Positions 8,908-16,369 of a stretch of 64,000 bases of DNA are shown here, in pieces. Source of the stretch: Aldehydirespirator sp028819505. GTDB lineage: Bacteria; Actinomycetota; Acidimicrobiia; Acidimicrobiales; Aldehydirespiratoraceae. The stretch lies in contig OZ242297.1 in the NCBI GenBank assembly GCA_965207755.1, forward strand, positions 3,224,001 to 3,288,000, given 5' to 3'. A program made the position numbers and the translations under genes. Every line of letters begins with the position of its first letter. Within the stretch, counting starts at the first letter, position 1. A model generated the notes under the pieces. That model saw only the letters and a list, made by a program, of their open reading frames with translations, searched no databases and was not told the DNA's origin.

Positions 8908-9933
8908 CTAGGGGGACCAGCCGGCGAAGGTGTCTATCACCGGCTTCATGTCGTCCATGAGCGGGTACAGCACCGGGCACGTGACGCCCGCGTCGATGAA
9001 CTCGGCCACCGTGTCGCGGCATTGCGATGCGCTGCCCACGGCCATGATGCCCCGCACCAGGTCGTCGCCGATGAGCGGGGCCGCCTTGTAGTAGTCGGCC
9101 TCCGTCGCCGGCCAGCCGACTACCTCCTGGACCCGATCGATGAGCTCCGGGTCGGCCCCGGAGGTGGCCATGATGTGGGGCTCGGTCCCCAGGTAGTAGG
9201 CCACCAGCGACTTGCCGGTGAGCAGGGCTGTGTCGGGGTCGTCGTCCGACAGCGAGCAGATCAGCAGTTCGGGCCGGTCGATGTCGTCGATGGTCCGGCC
9301 CGACCTGGCCGCACCGGCGGAGACCCGGGCCACCGCGTCGCGGATGTAGTCGACCGGCACCACGTAGTTGAGCATGGCGCCGTCGGCGATCTCCCCGGTC
9401 AGCTCCAGCATCTTCGGACCGGTGGCGCCGATGTAGATGGGAATGTCGCGGGGCGAGGAGTCGCCGTAGGCCACGTCGAGAGCCACCCGGTCGAGGTGGA
9501 CGAACTCGCCCTCGTAGGTGACCTCCTCCATGGTGAACAGCGCCCGGATGGCCTCGACGTTCTCGCGCATGGCGGTGAGCGGCTTGCGCCGGCCTGCGCC
9601 GACCCGCCCGGCGATGGGCTCCCACCAGGCGCCGAGCCCCAGCATCACCCGGCTGCCCCCTCCGGGCGCGGGGCCGCCGAGCTCGTGCATCGTGCTCCAA
9701 GTGGCCGCGATCACCGCCGGGTTGCGGGTGTAGATGGGCAGCACGCCGCTGGCGATGCGCAGCCGTTTCGTGGACGCCAGCAGAGCGCTCATCAGCACGA
9801 CGCAGTCGCGGGCCAGCCGGGTGTCGCCCTGCCAGATCTCGCTGAAGCCCTTCTCCTCCGCGTACCTCGCCATCTCGATCTCGTAGGCGATGTCGTGCTT
9901 GTCCTGGAAGTAGAGCGCCATCCGCTGTGTCAT
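8908..9933 (-). CDS. LLM-class (luciferase-like) F420- or flavin-dependent oxidoreductase
   Basis: A TIM-barrel protein of about 341 residues with strong similarity in pattern to F420-dependent methylene-H4MPT reductase and glucose-6-phosphate dehydrogenase-like actinobacterial proteins. Visible features are YAEEKGFSEIWQGD, an early RLRIASGVLPIYTRNP, GLGAWW and IPIYIGATGPKM. I chose ATG 9933 over 9951 because the sequence from MTQRMALYF onward fits the family. GACAAT lies 8 nt upstream on the minus strand, which is compatible with a leaderless or very short-leader message. Cofactor F420 is inferred from family only. Confidence 0.8.
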   Translation of the reverse strand: MTQRMALYFQDKHDIAYEIEMARYAEEKGFSEIWQGDTRLARDCVVLMSALLASTKRLRIASGVLPIYTRNPAVIAATWSTMHELGGPAPGGGSRVMLGLGAWWEPIAGRVGAGRRKPLTAMRENVEAIRALFTMEEVTYEGEFVHLDRVALDVAYGDSSPRDIPIYIGATGPKMLELTGEIADGAMLNYVVPVDYIRDAVARVSAGAARSGRTIDDIDRPELLICSLSDDDPDTALLTGKSLVAYYLGTEPHIMATSGADPELIDRVQEVVGWPATEADYYKAAPLIGDDLVRGIMAVGSASQCRDTVAEFIDAGVTCPVLYPLMDDMKPVIDTFAGWSP

Positions 9934-9981
9934 GGCTGCAGATTGTCGCACAGCTTCCCGCGCGACCTACGATCGGCGGTG

Positions 9982-10368
9982 ATGGGATCCCGTGCAGTCG
10001 AACCAGCCGGAATCGCTCCGCCGGCGGCGCGCTATGCCCACGCCGTGGTCACCACCGGGGCGGAGAAGTGGCTGCACACATGCGGGATCGTGGCCACCCG
10101 GGCCGACGGGTCGATAGCCGACGACGTAGGCGGGCAGGCCCGAGACATATGGGGCAACGTCTCAGCCATACTCGCCGAGGCGGGCATGGAGCCGAGCGAC
10201 ATCGTGTCGGTGACCACCTACGTGGTGCCCGGACAGGATCTCGCCCCGGTGATGGCCGAGCGAGACCGGTTTCTCGGCGGTCGCCCGGCGGCTTCCACCC
10301 TGTTGATCGTTCCGGAGCTGGCCCAGCCTGCCTGGAAGGTCGAGATCGCGGTCGTGGCCGCCCGCTGA
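9982..10368 (+). CDS. RidA / YjgF-family protein
   Basis: A protein of 128 residues with the RidA fold pattern: YAHAVVTTGAEKWLHTCGIVA, GNVSAILAEAGMEPSDIVSVTTYV, and the C-terminal RPAASTLLIVPELAQPAWKVEIAVVAA. RidA proteins hydrolyse reactive enamine/imine intermediates from PLP enzymes; divergent members act in degradation of specific amines. A GTG three bases upstream (9979) is an alternative start and lies 5 nt after TACGAT, a likely -10. It is divergent from the LLM oxidoreductase, with 48 bp between them. Confidence 0.82.
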   Translation: MGSRAVEPAGIAPPAARYAHAVVTTGAEKWLHTCGIVATRADGSIADDVGGQARDIWGNVSAILAEAGMEPSDIVSVTTYVVPGQDLAPVMAERDRFLGGRPAASTLLIVPELAQPAWKVEIAVVAAR

Positions 10369-10396
10369 GCCGCACCGGCCGCCGGACCGCGAACCT

Positions 10397-10440
10397 GACT
10401 CAGACCGGGACTTTGACTCAGACCGGGACTTGACTCATGC
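10397..10440. repeat. 18-bp direct repeats
   Basis: GACTCAGACCGGGACTT is repeated at 10397 and 10415, with a partial third copy at 10432 that covers the 3' end of the minus-strand gene. Short and local; no function suggested. Confidence 0.7.
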
Positions 10441-10947
10441 CGCTATGGAGGCCAGCTCGGCGGCTGCATCGTCCACGAAGGCCGACACCTCGGCCGGGCT
10501 TCGCTGATCCACTCCGTAGAGGGCAACCCACCGCAGCCTCGTGCCCGGGGCGCACAGGCGGGCGACCGAGAGCCGCAAGAGATGGCGCCCCGGCTCGCCC
10601 TGGAGCCGGTTCACCCACCGCGTCGAGCCGTGGGTGGTCACCGCCACCAGGTGGCGGACGGTGCGCAGCGGCGATGTGGCGAGGTCGGCGGCGCCGTCGA
10701 TCCACGCGACGAGCTCGCGCTGGACCCAGCCCAGCATCGGCGCCGGCAGGCCGCCCCACCAGGTGGGGTAGACGAGCACCAGGCCCTGGGCGCCGACGAC
10801 GCTCACCCCGTCGATCGACTCGCCCTGCGTCAGGCGCACGACCTGCACGTCGTGGCCGGCCCGCTCCAGGGCCTCAACCACGCGGCCGAGCAGCGCGACG
10901 TTCAGGCAGTCCTGCAGCGGGTGGGCGTGCAACACGACGAACCGCAC
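10435..10947 (-). CDS. NAD(P)H quinone oxidoreductase-like flavoprotein
   Basis: A small (170-residue) flavodoxin-fold protein. MRFVVLHAHPLQDCLNVAL is the phosphate-binding start of the MdaB/KefF/NQO family, and LVLVYPTWWGGLPAPMLGW is the flavin-contact loop, followed by TTHGSTRW. Members transfer two electrons from NAD(P)H to quinones or related acceptors in the cytoplasm. It is convergent with the RidA gene (66 bp between stops) and divergent from the DinB gene. The dispersed repeat element begins just upstream. Confidence 0.75.
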   Translation of the reverse strand: MRFVVLHAHPLQDCLNVALLGRVVEALERAGHDVQVVRLTQGESIDGVSVVGAQGLVLVYPTWWGGLPAPMLGWVQRELVAWIDGAADLATSPLRTVRHLVAVTTHGSTRWVNRLQGEPGRHLLRLSVARLCAPGTRLRWVALYGVDQRSPAEVSAFVDDAAAELASIAA

Positions 10948-10971
10948 AGCCGGAGGGTACCCACTGCGGCC

Positions 10972-11068
10972 CCAGAGGCCGAGCTTGCGAGGCCCCGGGG
11001 CCCGAGCGGCCCGTCAAGAGCGGGCAGCAGGCCCGAGCGGCCCGTGAGCGCAGCGAACGAGAGCGGGA
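10972..11068 (+). repeat. dispersed element, copy A
   Basis: Runs from AGAGGCCGAGC through two tandem cores GGCCCGAGCGGCCCGT to GCGCAGCGAACGAGAGCGGG. It is oriented towards the DinB gene that follows. Other copies are at 26567, 30641, 37840, 40179 and 61390. This copy has a partly duplicated core. Confidence 0.8.
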
Positions 11069-11127
11069 AACAACGGGCCGAGGGGGTAGGGCGCTACGCC
11101 GGGCGGAGCCCTTCTAGAGTGCTTGAC

Positions 11128-11694
11128 GTGGACCTGCGGGACTGGATAGTCGGCGACTTGAAGTCGCTCGGAGCCAAGCTCCACGGCGGCGTGCTGGAAC
11201 GCATCCCGGCGGAGCGGCGGCGGGAGCGGGCCGACGGCGGCGGTATCGCCCCCGTCTACGTCCTGTGGCACCTGGCCCGGCATCACGACGTGGCGGTGAA
11301 CGGCGTGCTTCGGGGGGTCGGAGCGGTGGTGGACGGCTGGACCGGCCGGCTGGGAATCGACGGCGGCCTGTGGCGGGGCCTGGCCGAGGGCGAGGACGCC
11401 GACCTGGTGGACGTCCTGGACCCCGAGGCCGTCGGCGGCTACACCCTGGCCGTGATCCAGTCGACCGCCGACTGGCTCGACGATCGCGGGCTGCCGCCGA
11501 TGGACGACCGGCCCGACACTGCCTCGGCGCTCGCCGCGATCGGCACGCCGGAGGATCGCTTCGACTGGCTCTACTCCATGTGGGACGGCAAGCCGACCGC
11601 ATGGTTCCTCCAGTGGAGCGCGGTGGGGCACGGCATCAACCACCTGGGCGAGCTGGTCTCCATCCGCAACCGGATGGGGCTCAGTCCCTTCTAG
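11128..11694 (+). CDS. DinB-like four-helix protein
   Basis: About 188 residues with the DinB/maleylpyruvate-isomerase fold pattern. VYVLWHLARHHDVAVN carries the first metal-binding His, and GHGINHLGELVSIRNRMG at the C-terminus carries the others. Actinobacterial members are thiol-dependent (mycothiol or bacillithiol) transferases or of unknown role. GTG 11128 is preferred because TAGAGT (11115-11120) lies 7 nt before it, as in other leaderless-looking genes here; GTG 11119 is the alternative. No partner gene is apparent. Confidence 0.72.
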   Translation: MDLRDWIVGDLKSLGAKLHGGVLERIPAERRRERADGGGIAPVYVLWHLARHHDVAVNGVLRGVGAVVDGWTGRLGIDGGLWRGLAEGEDADLVDVLDPEAVGGYTLAVIQSTADWLDDRGLPPMDDRPDTASALAAIGTPEDRFDWLYSMWDGKPTAWFLQWSAVGHGINHLGELVSIRNRMGLSPF

Positions 11695-11725
11695 CAGGGA
11701 AGGCGAGCAGGCCCCCGGCCCGGTC

Positions 11726-12616
11726 TCACAAGCCCCGGTGGTCGCTGTCCTGGGAGGAATGCCAGCGCAGCACCCGCCTCTCGACGGCGATCAGCAGCAG
11801 GACGAAGGCCACGCCGATGAAGGCCAGCACGAAGACGCTGCCCCACAGCTGCTCCACCAGCAGCCGGGACTGGGCGACCCGGGCCGCGTTGCCGAGCCCT
11901 TCCCGGGAGTTGAAGAACTCACCGACCACCGCTCCGACCAGGGCCAGGCCGACGCAGATGCGGCCCGCGGCGAAGAGGTACGGCAGCGAATGGGGGATCC
12001 TGAGACGCCAGTAGATCTCCCAGCGGCCGGCATTCACCGATCGCAGCAGTTCGTGCGTCTCGCTGTCGATCGAACGCAGTCCGATGAGGGCGTTGGCCAC
12101 GAACGGCACCCACGCGAACAGCATGGCGGTGAGGATCTTCGGCCAGGGCGAGAACCCGAACCACAGCAGGAAGATCGGCACCAGCACCGCCACCGGCGTC
12201 GACTGCATCAACACGATCACCGGCATCGTCGCCCGCTCCACGAACTGCGAGTGGGCCATCCACGTGGCCACGAAGAGGGCCGCGAAGAAGGCGATCCAGA
12301 ACCCCCAGAACGCCTCCTGGACAGTCACCAGCCCGTTCCGTGAGTAGAAGCCCGGATTCTCGACTACGTGGACGATCACGTCGGACGGCAGCGGCAGCGT
12401 GAGTGGTCGAAGGTTGCGGACGACGACGTATGTCTCCCAGCCCACGAAGAAGGCGGTCAGACCGGCGAAGGGCGCCACCAGGAGGGCGGCTCGCCGGACC
12501 GGCCGCCGGGGCGCCTCAGGCGGCTCCTCGACACCGAACTCCGGGTCGGGGCCCGGATCCCCGGCCCCGTCGGGGTCGGGCCGTCCCGGAACAGGCGACG
12601 CAGGCCGATCCGTCAA
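11726..12616 (-). CDS. ABC transporter permease (SsuC/ThiX-like)
   Basis: Inner-membrane permease of 296 residues with about six membrane segments. It carries the EAA-type coupling loop RSVNAGRWEIYWRLRIPHSLP. No ATG or GTG exists before the first membrane helix, so the likely start is TTG 12616, which overlaps the TGA of the upstream ATPase (4-bp overlap, coupled). The first 45 residues are Pro/Asp-rich and cytoplasmic. It closes a five-gene operon: substrate-binding lipoprotein, riboflavin synthase, SDR, ATPase, permease. Confidence 0.82.
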   Translation of the reverse strand: MTDRPASPVPGRPDPDGAGDPGPDPEFGVEEPPEAPRRPVRRAALLVAPFAGLTAFFVGWETYVVVRNLRPLTLPLPSDVIVHVVENPGFYSRNGLVTVQEAFWGFWIAFFAALFVATWMAHSQFVERATMPVIVLMQSTPVAVLVPIFLLWFGFSPWPKILTAMLFAWVPFVANALIGLRSIDSETHELLRSVNAGRWEIYWRLRIPHSLPYLFAAGRICVGLALVGAVVGEFFNSREGLGNAARVAQSRLLVEQLWGSVFVLAFIGVAFVLLLIAVERRVLRWHSSQDSDHRGL

Positions 12617-13395
12617 CTCGACCAGCCCTGCCTCAGCGCGGCCCGGACCTCGGCCAGCACATGGTGATAGTCGTCGCTGTCCTCCACCTCGGCGTGGCGA
12701 GGCCTGGGCAGGCCGACATCGATGACCCGGGTGATGCGCCCCGGCCGGGAACCGAGGACGGCCACCCGGTCCGACAGCACGACCGCCTCGGGGATGGAGT
12801 GCGTCACGAACAGCACCGTGCTGCCGATCTGGCCCCACAGGTGGAGCAGCAGGTACCGCATGTCGGCCCGGGTGATCTCGTCGAGGGCCGAGAACGGCTC
12901 GTCCATCAGCAGCACCGGCGCTCCCAGCGCGAAGGCGCGGGCGATGCTCACCCGTTGCTGGAGACCCCCGCTCAACTCGCGGGGCAGCGAATCCAGGAAG
13001 GGGGTCAGCCCTATGTCGTCGAGCATGGCCAGCTGGTCGTCGTTGGACATGCCCGGGTTGTCCTGGCGGCGGTTGACGTCGGAGAGCAGCGAGACGTTCC
13101 GGCGCACGGTCCGCCAAGGCAGCAGGGCCGGGTGCTGGGGCACGAAGCCGTAGCGCTTCTGGCGGCGGGCCTCGGCGGGCGACTGGTTGTTCACGGCGAC
13201 CGACCCGCGGTCGGGATCGAGGAGCCCCCCGGCCAGACGCAGCATGGTCGACTTGCCGCAGCCGGAGGGTCCGATGAGGCTGACGAACTCCGACCGGCGC
13301 ACCTCGAGGCTGACCCGCGACAGGGCGTGGACCAGACGGTCCTTGCGCCTGAACCACTTCGACACCGCTTCGAAGCTGATGGCGGGCTCGGTCAC
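12613..13395 (-). CDS. ABC transporter ATP-binding protein (SsuB/ThiZ/TauB-like)
   Basis: Complete 260-residue ATPase. Walker A GPSGCGKST, a Q-loop in FVPQHPALLPW, signature LSGGLQQR, Walker B VLLMDEPF and switch His in FVTHS are all present. It is the nitrate/taurine/sulfonate/HMP-type ATPase that partners with NMT1-like binding proteins, consistent with the binding lipoprotein at 14894. It overlaps the permease gene at its 3' end and lies 34 bp after the SDR gene. Confidence 0.9.
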   Translation of the reverse strand: MTEPAISFEAVSKWFRRKDRLVHALSRVSLEVRRSEFVSLIGPSGCGKSTMLRLAGGLLDPDRGSVAVNNQSPAEARRQKRYGFVPQHPALLPWRTVRRNVSLLSDVNRRQDNPGMSNDDQLAMLDDIGLTPFLDSLPRELSGGLQQRVSIARAFALGAPVLLMDEPFSALDEITRADMRYLLLHLWGQIGSTVLFVTHSIPEAVVLSDRVAVLGSRPGRITRVIDVGLPRPRHAEVEDSDDYHHVLAEVRAALRQGWSS

Positions 13396-13429
13396 CGCGC
13401 CAGCCTCCCGACGAAGCTCCCGGAAGCCG

Positions 13430-14164
13430 TCACCACATGCACATCCCGCCGGTGACGTTGATGGCCTGCCCCGTCATGTAGCTCCCGTCGTCCGACGCCA
13501 GGAAGGCGACGGCGGAGGCTACATCGCCGGGATCGCCGAGCCGACCGAGCGGGCTCTTGGCGGTCCACGCCGCGACCTGCTCCCCGGTGCGGGCGGCGGC
13601 GCCCATCTCGGTGAGCACGTAGCCGGGGCAGACGGCGTTGACGGTCACCCCGTGGGGGCCGAACTCCATGGCCGCGATCCGGCTCAACGCCACCACCGCG
13701 GCCTTGGACGCCGCGTAGGCCGCCTCTCCGGGCGTGCCCAGCTTGGCCGCCATGGAGGCCACGTTCACGACCCGGCCGCCGGCGCCGGCGGAGATCATGG
13801 CCGGCACCAGCTCCTGCATCACGACCACCATGGAGCGGGCGTTGACGCGCTGGACGCGGTCCCACTCCTCGAGCGTCGTCTCCAGCAGCGGCGCCTTGGA
13901 GAAGACGCCGGCGTTGTTGACCACCAGCCAGTAGGGCCCGTGCCGGCCGTCTTCGGCCAGGACTCTGCGGGTCTCGGATACGTCGGCAAGGTCGGCGACG
14001 ATGCTGGAGGCGGACATCGAGCGGGCGACGTCCTCGACGGCAGGATCGATGTCGAGCAGCGTGGCCTGCATGCCCTCGGAAGCCAGCCGCGCCGCGATCC
14101 GGCGGCCTATGCCCGCCGCCGCGCCGGTGACCAGGCAGCGCCGGCCCCGGAGCCCTACTGCCAT
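13430..14164 (-). CDS. Short-chain dehydrogenase/reductase
   Basis: Classical SDR of 244 residues. It has nucleotide motif VTGAAAGIGRRIA, NNAG, the catalytic Tyr-Lys pair in AYAASKAAVVAL, a preceding active-site Ser region in VNVASMAAK, and the C-terminal MTGQAINVTGGMCMW typical of FabG-like enzymes. Asp in LLDID suggests NAD preference. Its position inside an importer operon implies that it acts on the imported compound or a derivative, which is not identified. Confidence 0.85.
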   Translation of the reverse strand: MAVGLRGRRCLVTGAAAGIGRRIAARLASEGMQATLLDIDPAVEDVARSMSASSIVADLADVSETRRVLAEDGRHGPYWLVVNNAGVFSKAPLLETTLEEWDRVQRVNARSMVVVMQELVPAMISAGAGGRVVNVASMAAKLGTPGEAAYAASKAAVVALSRIAAMEFGPHGVTVNAVCPGYVLTEMGAAARTGEQVAAWTAKSPLGRLGDPGDVASAVAFLASDDGSYMTGQAINVTGGMCMW

Positions 14165-14187
14165 GGGGCGTGCCGGAACCCTCGCCG

Positions 14188-14835
14188 CTACGCCGCGGCG
14201 TCGGCGCCGAGGATCTGAGCCCGGAAGTCGGGATCGCCGAGCAGATCCTGGACGGTCTGGACGATGGCCTGGGTGTGGGCGTCGATCTCCAGATTGACCA
14301 GGTCGCCCACAGTCACCTGTCCCAAGGTGGTGCGCTCCAGCGTCTCGGGGATCAAGCTCGCCGCGATCCGGCTGCCGGCGCGGTCGACGCCGGAGATCGT
14401 GAGGCTGGCGCCGTCGAGGGCCACCCACCCCTTCCACATCAGGTATCTCATCAGCGACGGGTCCACTTCGAACCACATCGTGCGGTTGGCGCCGTCGGCG
14501 ACGATCTCGCACACCGTGGCGGTGCCGGACACGTGACCGGACAGGACATGGCCGCCCAACTCGTCCCCGAAGCGCAGCGAGCGCTCGATGTTGACCCGGT
14601 CGCCCACAGCCAGAGCGCCCAGATTGGTCCGCTCCATCGTCTCGGCGATCACGTCGAACCGCACTCGCGGGCCGTCGATGGCGGACGCGGTGAGGCAGGC
14701 GCCGTTGTTGGCCACGCTCGCGCCGGGCGTCAGGCCGTCGGCGTGAGGACCGAGGTCGACGGTGAGGCGGCAGATGCCGTCGGCGGCCTCGATCCCCACC
14801 ACCTCGCCCATGCCCTGGACGATTCCCGTGAACAT
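14188..14835 (-). CDS. ribE: Riboflavin synthase, alpha subunit
   Basis: Two lumazine-binding repeats in 215 residues: repeat 1 begins MFTGIVQGMGEV and repeat 2 follows LSGHVSGTA, with GASLTISGVD late in the protein. The enzyme converts two 6,7-dimethyl-8-ribityllumazine molecules into riboflavin. The usual VNGVCLT loop reads NNGACLT here. It is unusual in lying between a substrate-binding protein gene and an SDR/ABC transporter set rather than with ribBAH. I looked for an FMN riboswitch upstream of this gene and of the operon and saw none. Confidence 0.9.
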   Translation of the reverse strand: MFTGIVQGMGEVVGIEAADGICRLTVDLGPHADGLTPGASVANNGACLTASAIDGPRVRFDVIAETMERTNLGALAVGDRVNIERSLRFGDELGGHVLSGHVSGTATVCEIVADGANRTMWFEVDPSLMRYLMWKGWVALDGASLTISGVDRAGSRIAASLIPETLERTTLGQVTVGDLVNLEIDAHTQAIVQTVQDLLGDPDFRAQILGADAAA

Positions 14836-14893
14836 GCGGCTCCTTGCTGTTGCCGGGCCGGCCCGGGCGACGCCGGCAGTGCTGCCGGAAGGG

Positions 14894-16150
14894 TCAGGGT
14901 CCGGGCCAGACGAGCGTGGTTCCGTCGTAGACGCTCGTGGCGATGCCGGTGTCGACCATCGACTGCCAGTCGGGCGCCGTCTCGAACACGCCGGCCTCGA
15001 CCAGGGCGTCGATCTCTGCTTCGAAGAGGCCGAGATCCGGGATGCCGACGCCGACGCCGGCGGGAGCGAGATCGGCGATGAGGCCGGACTCCACGCCCCA
15101 GCGGTAGCGCTCCGCCTCCATCGCGAAGTACAGCGGGTTGCCGGCCGCGTCGATCAGCTCGAAGGCGTTCTCGATGGCCACGTCGGGGTTGGCCGCGGCG
15201 AAGGCCTGGCCCCGGATCAGCGCCCGGACCACATCGGCCACCAAGTCCGGGTTGCTGTCGATCATCGACTGGGTGGTGAAGGTGACCCCGAAGCTGGAGG
15301 GCACGTCGAAGTCCAGCGGGTCGAGCATCGTGAACGGCACCCCGTTGTTGGTCAGGGTGTTGGGCTCGTTGGACTTGTAGACCGGCAGCGCGTCGATTCC
15401 CAGGTCGAGGTGCGCGACCGGATCGAAGCCGTCCAGGAGGACCTCGTCGAAGCAGCTTCGCTCGACGCCCGACAGCGCGACGGAGGCCTGCAGCGAGTAG
15501 GGCAGATCGCCCTTGATGCCGACGAGGCTGCCGCACAGCCCGGCGAAGTCGGTGATCGGGCTGCCCTCGGGAAGGACGATCGCCTCGATGGCGGTGCGGC
15601 CCCAGTGGAGCAGGGCCACCAGGTCGCCCTCCCCGGCCACGTTGTTGTTCACGAGCTCGGCGAACGACCCCGAGGCGCCGAACTGGGCCTGGCCCTCGAT
15701 CACGAGAGCGCCGTTGGAGGGCGCGAACCCGGGCTGGATCTCGAAGTCGATGCACAGCTCGTCGAAGTACCCCTGGGCCTCGGCCACGATGGCGTCGATG
15801 ATCCCGGCCGCGGCGGCGAAGTCGAACCCGGTCACGAAAGTCATGGTGCCGGCCGCACGATTGGCCTCGCAGCGTTCGGCAGCCGCATCAACCGCCGGCT
15901 CAGGGTCGGGCTCAGGCTCAGCCGCCGGCTCCGGGTCGGGCTCAGGCTCGGGCTCGGCCGCCGGCTCAGGCTCGGGCTCAGTCGCCGCCGCTGGCTCCGG
16001 CTCGGGCTCAGCGGCCGCCGCGGGCTCAGCGGCCGGCTCGGGGCTGGCTGCATCGTCGTCGTCGTCGCCGCACGCGGCCGCCACCAAGGCGAGAGCCAGC
16101 AGGGCCAGCAGCGTGTGCCACAGCAGCCTGCGTGATTTCGTTCGCCTCAT
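14894..16150 (-). CDS. ABC substrate-binding lipoprotein (NMT1/THI5-like)
   Basis: The start at ATG 16150 gives a basic, hydrophobic signal peptide ending LVAAACGDD, a clear lipobox with lipid-modified Cys. GAGGAGGG lies just upstream. A linker of about 50 residues of Glu-Pro/Ala repeats follows. The binding domain then begins near TMTFVTGFDFAAAAGIIDAIVAEAQGY, the pattern of NMT1/THI5-like and RibY-like proteins. It delivers a ligand outside the membrane to the permease at 11726 and ATPase at 12613. Linkage to riboflavin synthase makes a flavin, a flavin precursor or a pyrimidine a candidate ligand; this is inference. Confidence 0.82.
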   Translation of the reverse strand: MRRTKSRRLLWHTLLALLALALVAAACGDDDDDAASPEPAAEPAAAAEPEPEPAAATEPEPEPAAEPEPEPDPEPAAEPEPDPEPAVDAAAERCEANRAAGTMTFVTGFDFAAAAGIIDAIVAEAQGYFDELCIDFEIQPGFAPSNGALVIEGQAQFGASGSFAELVNNNVAGEGDLVALLHWGRTAIEAIVLPEGSPITDFAGLCGSLVGIKGDLPYSLQASVALSGVERSCFDEVLLDGFDPVAHLDLGIDALPVYKSNEPNTLTNNGVPFTMLDPLDFDVPSSFGVTFTTQSMIDSNPDLVADVVRALIRGQAFAAANPDVAIENAFELIDAAGNPLYFAMEAERYRWGVESGLIADLAPAGVGVGIPDLGLFEAEIDALVEAGVFETAPDWQSMVDTGIATSVYDGTTLVWPGP

Positions 16151-16228
16151 CTCGCCCTCCTCGGATTGGACCGTCGTGGTCGGGAAGCCCCGACTCAGGT
16201 GCCGCCCAGTCTGCCAACACTGGGAGGG

Positions 16229-16340
16229 GCGTGCAAAGGTCGGGCGGAACACACGAGAACGGACAGCCGAAGGCCGACCGGCCCACCTGCACCGTCCCCG
16301 GCGTGCAAAGGTCGGGCGGAACACACGAGAACGGACAGGG
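16229..16340. repeat. 38-bp direct repeat, period 72 bp
   Basis: GCGTGCAAAGGTCGGGCGG plus the next 19 bases (ending GAACGGACAG) occurs at 16229 and 16301, separated by 34 bp of different sequence. It lies in the divergent region between the binding lipoprotein and the beta-propeller lipoprotein. It resembles a single repeat-spacer-repeat but is one of several such pairs here, with no cas genes. Confidence 0.85.
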
Positions 16341-16369
16341 CCGGCCGTCGAAACGCTACGGTCTAGTCG

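Noticed and set aside
14836..14893. FMN riboswitch expected upstream of riboflavin synthase
   Set aside because: The gap is only 58 bp and neither it nor the region 16151-16369 shows the conserved FMN-riboswitch core.
16229..16340. CRISPR-like repeat-spacer-repeat (38-bp repeats, 34-bp spacer)
   Set aside because: Only two repeats, no cas genes, and similar-period pairs of unrelated sequence occur at several other loci.
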